From: Bacillota bacterium
Lineage (GTDB): Bacteria > Bacillota > Clostridia > Acetivibrionales > DSM-1351
Direction: 5' to 3'
DNA length: 64,000 nucleotides
NCBI GenBank assembly: GCA_023431385.1
Contig: JAEYWA010000138.1
Location: 12,723 to 76,722 of the forward strand
Below are positions 36,601-46,725 of this stretch, in pieces. Position numbers and translations under genes: made by a program. Position 1 is the first letter of the stretch. The number at the start of each line of letters is the position of its first letter. The notes below the pieces were generated by a model that was not told where the DNA came from, ran no database searches, and saw only the letters and a list, made by a program, of their open reading frames with translations.

Positions 36601-39600
36601 ATGAAATCTAAGTTAAGATTTATTTCTATAATTGTAATTCTCAGCATGATATTTCCGACGCTGTCTGGGGTTATTCAGCCTGTTTTCGCTGCCGCTGACC
36701 TTCAGGATATTAAAGTTGAGTATAATAAGAGTACAGCTACCGCAACTATTAGCTGGAAACACGTTCCCAATATTACTAAAGGAACAATTACATATCATGT
36801 TCCCAACGGAACAGGTGGCGTGACAGAGGAGACCATTCCGCTGGGTGACCCTATAACAAATACAGTTTCGATACCTAATATTAGAAAAGATGTTATGTAT
36901 GATTTTAAAATAGTATTGGAGGACGGCAGTGGTTTTACATTTGAGGGTAATAAATATTTTCTTGGAGGAATTAATGTAAATGCCACGAATGTTGAGCAGC
37001 AATCTGTAAAAATGACCGGTGGTGGAATGGAAACCGGTATATACCCTGCGGTTAAGCTTTCCTGGAATATGCCGAAAGTATTTGACGGGGCGAATATGGT
37101 ACCTTTGGACAGCATGCCTAATTTGTTCAGTGCAGATATGATTGACTTTAAATTCAAAATCGAACTGGATCGTATGCTTAAAGATGTTAATGTGAAAGTT
37201 GATTCCAGTGGAAACTATAGAGCTTTTATAGAAGGAGGAGCCGAGTGTGAGGTTGTAAGGGATTCAAAAGATCAGCTTTCTTTTTATCTGCTTGGGAGAA
37301 AGGATGAAAATACCGATATATCTTCCCAACCTTTGCCCAAAGGCTTAGAGGGGAATCAGAGCTATGTTATACATTATCCAGATCTACTTCCCAGTACTAT
37401 ATACAAAGTATCACTGATAACTATTTTTTATAACAATGCTTTAGGAGATGATTCCGGAACGGTAAGCGGAGTGACGCAGAATTCCATAGAATCCGATTAC
37501 ATATGTACTCCAGTCAGATTTCAATTGACAAAGGATACTTTGGACAACTTGTATGTCCGCGTATTCCGTGTAAATCAGAAAGGTGTTCCCCTGCTTAATC
37601 TTACATATGATGTACAGACTAGTTACGGATCATCGTGGAAACCCAGTGAGAACGTTATAAATGATAAGGATTTAGGTAACGATCCTTCTCCGATTATAGA
37701 TATTATTAAGGGCGAAAACAATCCAGTAAAGTACAGAATTGTTGTAATAGAAAATAGGATTCAATCCCCTGTTATGGAATATAATATGCAGGATGATCTC
37801 GTTAAGCCTCCTGTACCAAACAATATACTGACAAATGTTGAACTGCAATACCCGACTCCAACAAGTAATACAAAAGATACATCCTCAAAAGTTACAATTA
37901 CCTGGGATTATCCTGGCGATGAATTGTGGAATCAGATAAAAGCTCAGGACTATTATTTTCATTTCAATTTAAGTCTTGCAGAAGATCCTATGAGTATCCC
38001 TCAAAAACTTATTGTGGATGGGCAGGAAAAGTTTTTCGAGGTAAAATTCAGGGATGTATTGAGTGTAAGTGCAAGTAAAATAGAGGTAGATAAAACTGGA
38101 GCCAAGCCAAGGCTCAAGTATGTAATGGATGGATATGAGCTGTTTAATGGCATAGGCAAGGATGACGAATTTAGCTTACCAAACATGGAACCTGAAAATG
38201 CTTACCAACCAGCCCAACCCTACCCTCAATATCTGCTTCCGAATAAAACCTATTACCTTCAGATGCACACAAGTACTCGTGATCAGAGGGACAAGGAGTA
38301 TATGGTTGGAGATTCTTTTTCTGAAAAGTCCCTAATAGCCAGCTTTACGACGCTTTCTCCAGGCTCCAGAGACGTAACTGTGCCAAAGTATTTGCAGCTG
38401 GTAGAACCCCCTATCGTAAGTAACGGTGAGGACGGTGTTACCAAAGAAGCAACTGTAAAACTGAGATTTGACCAGATAACAGTGGATTGGAAAAGCATTT
38501 CACCTGAGACTGACGGTGAAGGCCAAGTATATTATGATTTGTACATGAGTACAAGTCCAGATAGCTCAACCTTTGCTAAAATTGGTACTTTTCCTGATTT
38601 AGTAAAGGGAGATGTAGATTTTTCAGCCCAAATTGACAAGAACACTACATGGGTAAATGCAAAAATAAACAGGTTTACCGGGACTAATGAGGGGATTTTT
38701 GGAAAGTCATTAGCCCCTAACTCTTCATACTATTTTTTTGTTAAGGTAAGGCTGGTTCTGCCTAATGGTGATACCAAGGAGTCAATTAAATCTGTTTTAC
38801 TACCAGTGACCATACCAAGAGGGGAACCAACAGAGCCGGACGATACAGATCTGAGACCCGAAGCACCTGAGGATTTTGCAATAGCAGTTGACGAAAACGG
38901 GGACCAGATGTTGACCGGACAGAGAGTAACCTTTGAATGGAAAATTAGAGATAACAAGGCTGCCTATGAACTGATAGCAACTTCGGCAAGAGTGGCTCCC
39001 GACGCTACAACCGACGCAGGTGGTGGTATTAATACAGACCCTACATATATAAGCTTTATAGGAACCTTTGGAAACAAGGGAAATGATGGAGATGGTACAG
39101 ACCTTATTATGAATCCCGGTATAACTCCATTACCTGGAAAATTTGAAATAATCCAAGAGGAGGACGGTACATCAAAATGCAGATATACCATTGATACCTG
39201 GCTGTTTCCCAATAAGATATACTACTTTAGTTTAAGAGCACTGACTATGGAAAACCATGTAGTAAAAAAATCCAGTGTTTGGATCTCCATACCTGTAACT
39301 ACTACACTAATAGAGAGTCCAACAATGCTTCAGGTTGTTAATGACTGTTCCATAGCCTTCAACTGGTATGGAACTCTGCCTACTGAAAGCTATCAAATAA
39401 GATTAAAGCCTGTAGATGAAATTGATTACACAGTACTCACTAAGTCACAGTACACCATAGTACAGGATTCAAAGTACTATAATTATGTAAGGACAACGAA
39501 GGATATTAAGCTGAAGCCGAATACGGAATATAACATACAGGTTGTAAGTAAGGTAAATGGTGTAGAAAATATTATTAATATCTTAAAATATTCATCTAAT

Positions 39601-41460
39601 GATTATTACAAAACAAGGGATGATTATCATGAGATAGATGTAAGATGGCAGGGGGTTGCAATTGATCCTTATACTGAGTTTGAAATAGCCATCAAGACAG
39701 AGGATGATACTGAGTATACCGTTCTGGACAACAGTAAGGATTTGGAACAATATAATGATCTTACAACCCATACATATCCATACTATATAGAGAAGAGTAT
39801 AAATAACGTAAATAATAACTACTATACGTACAATGCGAGAATTAAGTCGGTCGAGGTAACCTTACCAGATGGTACAAAAGAACACAAGGTACTGAAATCC
39901 AATACAAAGTACTATATTAAGGTCAGAGCTAAAAAGACAGACTCCGTAAATATGGAAGCTGTGACAAGATCAAAATACGCAGGTCCTGTAAATACCAGAA
40001 CAGAGTTTAATCAGGATGATTATGATGATATTGATGACGACACCGGTAATACCTCCAAATTCCTGGATATGCTGGATGAACTAGAGAAGAACGTATACTG
40101 GGAAGTAAATAGGGTTAACAGTTCTATAAACAAGATTTACGTTAAGGATGAAAGGATTGTGAACCTCCTCGAAACTCCCGGTAACTATTCACTTACCCTT
40201 GATTTAGCCCAGAGCCCGGCTTATGTGAATAGTGAAGAAATTTATATGGCCAAAAGTATATTGGTTGCTATGAAAAGCACAAATAAAAGTATAATTATTA
40301 AGACAAAAGGTATAGAGTATACAATCAGGCCTGAGACTTTTGATATGGAAAACATGGAAGAGTTTAAAAAGGCTTCAGAACTAAGCGGTTCAAAGGATGT
40401 TTATTTGCAGATTAACAATATTCAAAGTTCAAGCATACAGCCTGAGGGGCCGGAGAATACTTCGGTAGCTTCAAAAATGAATGTACTGTCTACTCAGGTA
40501 GTAGCGTCCAGAAAAACTAGCACTGCTATAAAGGATATGATAAAGGACAAGCTCTACAATGAGAAAACAGGTATTATTCAGAAAAAGCTGGCGGTGTTGA
40601 AAAACCCAAATAACAGTAAAACAAAAGGGAAGCAAGAGGAGGTAGATAAATATCTACTCCAGCTTATTGACGAGATAAAGAGTGAACTTTCCTACTATAT
40701 AGATGACACAATAAATGGAACCGGCTACACGAATGGTTTATTCATGGAAAAATACAGTGTTGCCAAGTTTAGTTCACCGATGGCAATAAAGATGCAGTAT
40801 CAGGGAAGTACATTGGCTAATCCGTATATTTTATACGGTTCTAGTAGGAACTGGCAGAAGCTTTCTATGAATATTAAGCGTGAAACGGGCTTTTTGAGTT
40901 ATTATGTAACAGGTACCGGTAAGTTTGTTATATTCTCTTCAAAAGATATAACATCAACGATAGCGGATGATAATCCGGCAAAGGAGTATATCACAAAGCT
41001 TGCTTCAAATTATGATTTAGCTGCTGTATTCGCAGGTGCAGATAACTCGTTTAATCCGAAACTTACAGTAACAGTTAAGGAAGCCGTACTATTATTCGAG
41101 TTAATTTCCGAGTCTAGGGTTGACAATCAGAAGAATGTAAAAGATAAGGCAAAGGCCTATGGACTTGATAAAATTATTAATATTACAAATTTGAACAGAA
41201 ATATTACCAGACAGGAGTCAGCCGCTGTAGTGATAAAACTGTACTGCCAGAAGACTGGCACAGATTATAATAAGCTAAAGGCGTCATTTAAAAAGCCTAT
41301 AATGGATGACGGTATTATCGTAGACAAATATGCTATACCAGTTTATGCGTGCTTACAAATGAATATTATGAGTTTGGATTCTGATTCAAAATTCAATCCT
41401 TCTAATACCATAAACAGAGCCGAATTTGTCATGGTCATTGAAAAAATGCTTGAAAGTTAG
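36601..41460 (+). CDS. Large exported fibronectin-III-array protein with degenerate C-terminal SLH region
   Basis: 1619 aa, ATG 36601 after CAGGGGGT. Signal peptide 1-31 (RFISIIVILSMIFPTLSGVI, then A-rich cleavage region). Residues about 33-1130 are a series of FN3-like and Ig-like beta domains with repeated motifs such as LLPNKTYYLQMHT, LFPNKIYYFSLRA and SNTKYYIKVRA. An Asp-rich linker (about 1137) leads to a mixed alpha/beta domain (about 1145-1290), then a beta domain (about 1390-1450; KMQYQGS, GKFVIFSS) and weak SLH units (about 1455-1619; NSFNPKLTVTVKEAVLLFEL, KFNPSNTINRAEFVMVIEKM). The last four parts recur in the next gene, so the two are paralogues. Function: cell-surface protein, otherwise unknown. 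Confidence 0.87.
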   Translation: MKSKLRFISIIVILSMIFPTLSGVIQPVFAAADLQDIKVEYNKSTATATISWKHVPNITKGTITYHVPNGTGGVTEETIPLGDPITNTVSIPNIRKDVMYDFKIVLEDGSGFTFEGNKYFLGGINVNATNVEQQSVKMTGGGMETGIYPAVKLSWNMPKVFDGANMVPLDSMPNLFSADMIDFKFKIELDRMLKDVNVKVDSSGNYRAFIEGGAECEVVRDSKDQLSFYLLGRKDENTDISSQPLPKGLEGNQSYVIHYPDLLPSTIYKVSLITIFYNNALGDDSGTVSGVTQNSIESDYICTPVRFQLTKDTLDNLYVRVFRVNQKGVPLLNLTYDVQTSYGSSWKPSENVINDKDLGNDPSPIIDIIKGENNPVKYRIVVIENRIQSPVMEYNMQDDLVKPPVPNNILTNVELQYPTPTSNTKDTSSKVTITWDYPGDELWNQIKAQDYYFHFNLSLAEDPMSIPQKLIVDGQEKFFEVKFRDVLSVSASKIEVDKTGAKPRLKYVMDGYELFNGIGKDDEFSLPNMEPENAYQPAQPYPQYLLPNKTYYLQMHTSTRDQRDKEYMVGDSFSEKSLIASFTTLSPGSRDVTVPKYLQLVEPPIVSNGEDGVTKEATVKLRFDQITVDWKSISPETDGEGQVYYDLYMSTSPDSSTFAKIGTFPDLVKGDVDFSAQIDKNTTWVNAKINRFTGTNEGIFGKSLAPNSSYYFFVKVRLVLPNGDTKESIKSVLLPVTIPRGEPTEPDDTDLRPEAPEDFAIAVDENGDQMLTGQRVTFEWKIRDNKAAYELIATSARVAPDATTDAGGGINTDPTYISFIGTFGNKGNDGDGTDLIMNPGITPLPGKFEIIQEEDGTSKCRYTIDTWLFPNKIYYFSLRALTMENHVVKKSSVWISIPVTTTLIESPTMLQVVNDCSIAFNWYGTLPTESYQIRLKPVDEIDYTVLTKSQYTIVQDSKYYNYVRTTKDIKLKPNTEYNIQVVSKVNGVENIINILKYSSNDYYKTRDDYHEIDVRWQGVAIDPYTEFEIAIKTEDDTEYTVLDNSKDLEQYNDLTTHTYPYYIEKSINNVNNNYYTYNARIKSVEVTLPDGTKEHKVLKSNTKYYIKVRAKKTDSVNMEAVTRSKYAGPVNTRTEFNQDDYDDIDDDTGNTSKFLDMLDELEKNVYWEVNRVNSSINKIYVKDERIVNLLETPGNYSLTLDLAQSPAYVNSEEIYMAKSILVAMKSTNKSIIIKTKGIEYTIRPETFDMENMEEFKKASELSGSKDVYLQINNIQSSSIQPEGPENTSVASKMNVLSTQVVASRKTSTAIKDMIKDKLYNEKTGIIQKKLAVLKNPNNSKTKGKQEEVDKYLLQLIDEIKSELSYYIDDTINGTGYTNGLFMEKYSVAKFSSPMAIKMQYQGSTLANPYILYGSSRNWQKLSMNIKRETGFLSYYVTGTGKFVIFSSKDITSTIADDNPAKEYITKLASNYDLAAVFAGADNSFNPKLTVTVKEAVLLFELISESRVDNQKNVKDKAKAYGLDKIINITNLNRNITRQESAAVVIKLYCQKTGTDYNKLKASFKKPIMDDGIIVDKYAIPVYACLQMNIMSLDSDSKFNPSNTINRAEFVMVIEKMLES

Positions 41461-41545
41461 TAAAGTAAACATTTATTAGTACTAGAAAAGGTTTTGTATT
41501 GTAAATTATGGTCGCTTTAGCGGCAGCTGGGGGTTAACATTCACA

Positions 41546-44500
41546 ATGAGAACAAAGAGAATACTGGCGAAAATAATATTAATTGCATTTTTTATTACAT
41601 CATACGGAATGTACGGAATTTACGGTGCAGATATTCCAACACAGTCGGCCCCTGCAGGTCTAACAATATCGGCTACCAATCCGCCAGAACCTGCTATCGG
41701 CTACAGCCAGCAGTATGGAGGGGAGTCAGGGTTTTATGCCGACATAACTTGGGATAATTTAGCTAGGCCAGCTGGTATAACCATATTAGGACAGTACTTA
41801 AATATATACCTTGAGGAATCACCAAAAGGTTATAAGCCTGTCAGACCTGCTTATGCCCATGAAAAAGGACTGGCTGCCGATACAAAACCTATTCGAATGA
41901 AAAACCTGAAATCAGGAACAGTCTATAAGGCAAATGCGAAAGCTTATTATGAATATCCCAATCCTGTCCTAACAGGCCCCGTCTTAAAATCCGCTGAATC
42001 CCAAAATTCCAATTCGGTAAGATTTATGACCGATATAAATGTTCAATGCTTTACGGCTGGAACAGGACAGGTTAAGGTTGTGTGGGATGATGTATGGGTT
42101 GATGGGAAGAGAATAAGTTATAGACTGTATGTTTCTGAAGACAAGGATTTTAAAAATACCTTTCCCATAACTATAAATCAGGATAATATAAGCGAAGATG
42201 GTCCGACTGTTGTTAATGAAAACGATGGAACACTTGAGTATGTGCAGAATGTAAAAAATTCGGGACGTGTGTATTATGTTAAATTAGTACCAAACCTTGA
42301 CGACAAAACAATTGTAAGAAGTGATGTAGAAAAAGTATTTGCTACTTCTACTAATATATTGGTTAAAACTTCAAAGATGTTTAAAAATGATTCCGGGACG
42401 GTTTGGAAACTGGAATGGAGCCCTGTATTAACCAGTCTTTCAGGGGCTGAAAGTAATGTAAAGGTTGAATATGAAGTAATCAGTTATGATGGTCAAAATA
42501 AAGAGACAACCCTCGCAGTAAAAGAAAGCACCATGCATGTAATAACGGTGCCGGATAATTCACCTACCGTATACTATAAAATAAGGGCTAATGTTACAAA
42601 GGATGGACAGCCGTATTATCCTCCGGCGCTAAATATTAAGTTGGAATCCGAAAAGTTTGCTTTAGTGGAAATGGAAATACCAACAACACCTTCCATGCCT
42701 GTTTTAGTTCCTAATATCAAGGACTCAACCGGCAAAATTATTATTTCCTATGAAGATATAGTTACAACTGAAGGTCCTATTAAGGGTGAACTTGGTAAGG
42801 ATACCGCCACAGTGCTTTGGGAGGCTCCCAGAAAAGCGGACGGTACCATTGATAATCAGGTTTTATATGACATTTGGCTGGTAGAGGATGCAAATACAAT
42901 TGAAGATCCTCCAGAGAATACTCTTCTACAGGAGTCTTATCTTCCTGTAGAAGCAAATTTTGTACGAGATGCTACAAATAATAATGAAATAGTAGGCTAT
43001 AAGTATAAAATCAACAACCTTATACCAAATCATACATACTATTTCAAAATAGTTGCTAAAAAGATATTTACTGAAGATGTAGATGGGGTGATTCAAAATG
43101 TAACCCGCTCCTCCACTCCTGCAGTAAAACTTATTATAACGCCACCGGGAGGAGCGATTGATACACCTTTGATCCCATCAAATCCGCCCCTTGAAATTAA
43201 GAAACAGACTGATACTAAAAAACCAATGCTTACTGAAGACAGTGTTACAATACAATTGAAAAACAGATGGTACGAATTATTTGACAAGGAGCCTAATACC
43301 GGTAAGTGGTATTACGTTAAAACAGATAGAACTAGTCGTACCGATACAGTTGTAGAGTATGATCCATATGACCCGAATAACCCGGCAGATAAAAAATATC
43401 GTAAAGTGGAGTACGGAGAGGGTGTATCTCTATTTGTGGGCTGCGAGGAGTATGTTGAGGGTATCGAGCAAAAAGTTTCCGATATCAACAGGTACCCCGT
43501 GGAGAGTTACAAGATAGGAAACATCTCAGCAAACCCTATAGCCCCTGCCAATCAGGATGCTTATGAAAACCTAAACAAAGATTTAAATGCTCCCGAGGGG
43601 TTCGATTCTAACGGAAAGCCAATATACGCTGCCCACAATATTATCATCCCTGTAAATGAACTTAAACCAAATACCACCTATATTCTGTGGGTAAGGGCAA
43701 CAAGGCCTGATCCGGAACATCCAGGTCAGCTGTTGATATCGGATGTGTCAAATCCTTTAATTTTCACAACCCTGCCAGCTACAGGCCAGGATGTAGAAAA
43801 GCCGACTGTACCAAACCTCAGCTATAACAATGTTTCAGATACCTTTGTGGATCTGGTATGGGATTACAAGGAGGGGAACAAGTACTACATCAAATATGGG
43901 ACGGTAGATAATCCTGACAGTGCAGGAAAAACAATAGAGGTTTCAACTACCGAAATTGTAGAATCAGGGTTTAATTATTTGAGGATACCTGGTCTAAAAC
44001 CAGATACACAATATTATTTTTGGATTCAGGCTGAAGCCTTTAGCTCGGATCAATCTCTAAGTGAAAGGTCAGTCTGGAGTGACTCACTGCTGATTAAAAC
44101 CCTTAAAGAACTGCCACCTGCTACTCCTAGAGGTTTTGGTGTGAAAAACGCTCCAGATGCGGTTACCAATACCACTATTACCTTTGAATGGATACAGGAA
44201 GATAATATTGAGTACATACTTGAAATTGCCAGCAGCATAGAATATACCGATGCAAAGGAATATAGTGCCGGAAGTGTTTCGGAATTCATGGCTACAGGCC
44301 TTATTTCCAACCATAAATATTTTGCAAGATTATATGCATATGATCCGGCAAAAAAACTGCGTTCTCAGCCGACCCAGAGCATCTATGTCAGAACGCGCAC
44401 AAGCACCGATGATTATGACTCTGATAAGGATATAGACCGCGTTATAACCGGAGATTTTATTAATAAAGGAACCAATGCAATCGGCGGAGTATGGACTATT

Positions 44501-45595
44501 AAGATAATTGGAGTCAATGCCGACAGGCTTGTAGAAAAAATGAAAACAGACAAGGTTCTGGACTATACCGTGGACATGACCAAACCACCTGCTGGTACTT
44601 CAAGGATTTCCGTTTGGGTGGCAAAGAGAGTGTTTGACAACCTGGAACAGCTTCAGGAAAATGTCACTTTTAAAACTGCAGTGATTACATACAACTTTAG
44701 GGCTGGGATACTGTCAAATGTCTCCAGTACAGATACAAAAAAGGAACAGATATATATCCTTGATATTGTATTAACACCACAGAAACCTGTTGCAAATACA
44801 AATGAACTGGTATTAAAAAAGCCTCTGGCCCAGATCGGAGTTACACTTGATACAGGGGCTGAGGTGATAACGGTATCACAATTTGATAAGCCTTTAGTGA
44901 TCGGCTATCCGTATACACATTTGAAAGAATATACACAAGGCAAAACCTACGGATATATGTATAACTCTGTGCTTAGTAACTGGAAGCAGCAGGTTACTTC
45001 AGCACAATATGATCCTGACAATAGTGAAGGTTCTATAAATGTTAATGTCGAAGCTCCAGGGCTATTTGCAATTGCTGACAGAACAAATAATTTATTTGAT
45101 GATACTTATGGAAATAAATACGAAAATTCAATAATTAATGTTGCATATAAGTATAAGCTTAAAAGTGTTTCTGGAAGAATGTTTAATCCCGATAAAACCA
45201 TAACTGTTGGCGACGCAGTAAAGCTTCTGTTTGATACTATTGAGAATTATAAATACGGAAGTGATTATATGCAGACAGCAGTAAAAATTGGATTAACTAA
45301 TATAAATAAACAGGCATCCTCTTTATGCACCAGACAGGAAGCTGCCGCTATGGCAACTATTCTATATGAGATTAAGTCCAGTACGCGTACCAAAGCCAGC
45401 CTTGATGTAATTAAAAGCTACAGTGACTATGGACAGGTTGATAAGACAATTTTAAGCAAGGTAGCATTCGCAGCAGAAAATGGCTTTATCCCTAATTCAT
45501 CAGCAGCGAAGCTAAATCCTAATGAACAGATAACTAGAGGAGAGTTTATGTATATGATTGAAAAGGCACTGGTACTGGCCGGCGAGATTGAGTAA
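41546..45595 (+). CDS. Large exported fibronectin-III-array protein, paralogue of the preceding gene
   Basis: 1349 aa, ATG 41546 after GGGGGTT. Signal peptide 1-28 (ILAKIILIAFFITSYGMYGIYGA). FN3-like arrays up to about residue 945, with recurring LIPNHTYYFKIVA, LKPNTTYILWVRA, LKPDTQYYFWIQA and LISNHKYFARLYA strands. An Asp-rich hinge (DDYDSDKDIDRV, about 955) is followed by an alpha/beta domain (about 965-1085), a beta domain ending in GLFAIADR (about 1170) and weak SLH units (about 1185-1349; MFNPDKTITVGDAVKLLFD, KLNPNEQITRGEFMYMIEKA). It has the same modular order as the upstream gene. It lies 85 nt downstream with no visible terminator between, so co-transcription is likely. Function unknown beyond cell-surface display. 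Confidence 0.86.
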   Translation: MRTKRILAKIILIAFFITSYGMYGIYGADIPTQSAPAGLTISATNPPEPAIGYSQQYGGESGFYADITWDNLARPAGITILGQYLNIYLEESPKGYKPVRPAYAHEKGLAADTKPIRMKNLKSGTVYKANAKAYYEYPNPVLTGPVLKSAESQNSNSVRFMTDINVQCFTAGTGQVKVVWDDVWVDGKRISYRLYVSEDKDFKNTFPITINQDNISEDGPTVVNENDGTLEYVQNVKNSGRVYYVKLVPNLDDKTIVRSDVEKVFATSTNILVKTSKMFKNDSGTVWKLEWSPVLTSLSGAESNVKVEYEVISYDGQNKETTLAVKESTMHVITVPDNSPTVYYKIRANVTKDGQPYYPPALNIKLESEKFALVEMEIPTTPSMPVLVPNIKDSTGKIIISYEDIVTTEGPIKGELGKDTATVLWEAPRKADGTIDNQVLYDIWLVEDANTIEDPPENTLLQESYLPVEANFVRDATNNNEIVGYKYKINNLIPNHTYYFKIVAKKIFTEDVDGVIQNVTRSSTPAVKLIITPPGGAIDTPLIPSNPPLEIKKQTDTKKPMLTEDSVTIQLKNRWYELFDKEPNTGKWYYVKTDRTSRTDTVVEYDPYDPNNPADKKYRKVEYGEGVSLFVGCEEYVEGIEQKVSDINRYPVESYKIGNISANPIAPANQDAYENLNKDLNAPEGFDSNGKPIYAAHNIIIPVNELKPNTTYILWVRATRPDPEHPGQLLISDVSNPLIFTTLPATGQDVEKPTVPNLSYNNVSDTFVDLVWDYKEGNKYYIKYGTVDNPDSAGKTIEVSTTEIVESGFNYLRIPGLKPDTQYYFWIQAEAFSSDQSLSERSVWSDSLLIKTLKELPPATPRGFGVKNAPDAVTNTTITFEWIQEDNIEYILEIASSIEYTDAKEYSAGSVSEFMATGLISNHKYFARLYAYDPAKKLRSQPTQSIYVRTRTSTDDYDSDKDIDRVITGDFINKGTNAIGGVWTIKIIGVNADRLVEKMKTDKVLDYTVDMTKPPAGTSRISVWVAKRVFDNLEQLQENVTFKTAVITYNFRAGILSNVSSTDTKKEQIYILDIVLTPQKPVANTNELVLKKPLAQIGVTLDTGAEVITVSQFDKPLVIGYPYTHLKEYTQGKTYGYMYNSVLSNWKQQVTSAQYDPDNSEGSINVNVEAPGLFAIADRTNNLFDDTYGNKYENSIINVAYKYKLKSVSGRMFNPDKTITVGDAVKLLFDTIENYKYGSDYMQTAVKIGLTNINKQASSLCTRQEAAAMATILYEIKSSTRTKASLDVIKSYSDYGQVDKTILSKVAFAAENGFIPNSSAAKLNPNEQITRGEFMYMIEKALVLAGEIE

Positions 45596-45661
45596 CGTTC
45601 AATCCTCCAATTTTTTAATGTATAGGAATTTATATATTTTCAACTCTTTGAATATGTTACG

Positions 45662-45771
45662 AAGTGTTTCGTCGAAGGGGGCAGTAGTGCCTCCTAGCGA
45701 ACAAGATAATTTGCGAGCAAAGACAGCGTAATCAGAACAAGCACTAAACAGATTGCAAAGCAAATTTCTTG
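45662..45771 (+). repeat. Dispersed structured repeat, copy B (between SLH cluster and ywmB)
   Basis: Second copy of the element at 23274-23379, about 85% alike in the core by eye. The GGGGGC/GCCTCC arm differs from copy A but can still pair using a G-U pair, and the AATTTGC/GCAAATT arms are kept. The rest of the 45596-45930 gap is AT-rich; I see nothing more there. Confidence 0.8.
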
Positions 45772-45930
45772 ACGGGAAATGAACATTTAAAAATGTATAT
45801 GAGTTTTTTAAAAAGGCAATAATTTTATTATAAATAAAATTGTTGTTTTTTTATGCCTGCAAAGGTCTTATGCATTAACCAACATATATGGATATTATTA
45901 GTGCAGGCTATGCGGGAGTTAGGAGGAAGA

Positions 45931-46683
45931 ATGAAAAGGTTTTTTTTACTTTTAACTGTTGGTATTCTGGCTGCAGCAATCATCGGTACAACTTATTACA
46001 TAAACACTTACAGAAATTCTGAAAACACTAAGATATCAATATCTGACGCTTTTAAGTCCTCAGGGGCAAAAATGGTAGTAAATGAGCTTTATTTTTTTGT
46101 AAGAGCTGATAAGAGTATGAAAAAGCTGGCGGACTTAAGCGCGGTTTGCGAAGATGTTTTTAATGCTCTTGGAGTTACCGGTTATTCAAGGAACACAACA
46201 AGTACCGATACTCTTGTTAAAAATGACATGTCAGGAACCACTAAAGATGGAGTTAAAATTACTGCAATGGCAAGTATTGTAGGGAATAAATCCGGCGCTG
46301 GAGACAAATATATAACTATAGAAGCAACTGATACCGTTAACGGTTCGGCTTTGCTCTTAAGAGATAAGATCGACAGTGTTTTTAGTAAATACGGGCTTAA
46401 AGCAGTTGTCAACTCATGTATTACCGGAACCTATGAAGGCAATCTGCAGGATGCTCAGTTGGAAAACATATGCAGAAAAGTTCTAAATGACAGTGATGCA
46501 AAAAAGGTTGACAGTGTGAGACAGGAAAACATCATCAGCGTATCTGCATTCTCACCTATGATTGAAGATAAGCTGAGTATCGATGGGAAGAACGTTAACT
46601 TGAGTCTTGCTATCAGATACAATAAAATCGAAAACAAGACTTACCTTTGGGTGGCAACACCTGTGGTGAACACCGAATACTAA
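45931..46683 (+). CDS. YwmB-like protein (YwmB/TATA-box-binding-like family)
   Basis: 250 aa from ATG 45931, which follows AGGAGGAAG; the longer open frame from 45853 is not supported. Signal anchor at residues about 4-24 (FFLLLTVGILAAAIIGTTYYI), then an extracytoplasmic domain with two similar halves. I assign it to the YwmB family mainly on size, the signal anchor and its place directly before murA and spoIID, the order known from Bacillus (ywmB-murAA-spoIID-spoIIQ). Function is unknown in all species as far as I know. murA starts 42 nt downstream. Confidence 0.7.
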   Translation: MKRFFLLLTVGILAAAIIGTTYYINTYRNSENTKISISDAFKSSGAKMVVNELYFFVRADKSMKKLADLSAVCEDVFNALGVTGYSRNTTSTDTLVKNDMSGTTKDGVKITAMASIVGNKSGAGDKYITIEATDTVNGSALLLRDKIDSVFSKYGLKAVVNSCITGTYEGNLQDAQLENICRKVLNDSDAKKVDSVRQENIISVSAFSPMIEDKLSIDGKNVNLSLAIRYNKIENKTYLWVATPVVNTEY

Positions 46684-46725
46684 GTGTAGCAGTACAAAAT
46701 TTTATAGAAGAAGGGAAGAGCTCAC

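Noticed and set aside
24013..45595. Possible cellulosome scaffold genes
   Set aside because: The large proteins were checked for cohesin, dockerin and carbohydrate-binding or glycosidase motifs; none was seen, only FN3-like, Ig-like and SLH regions.
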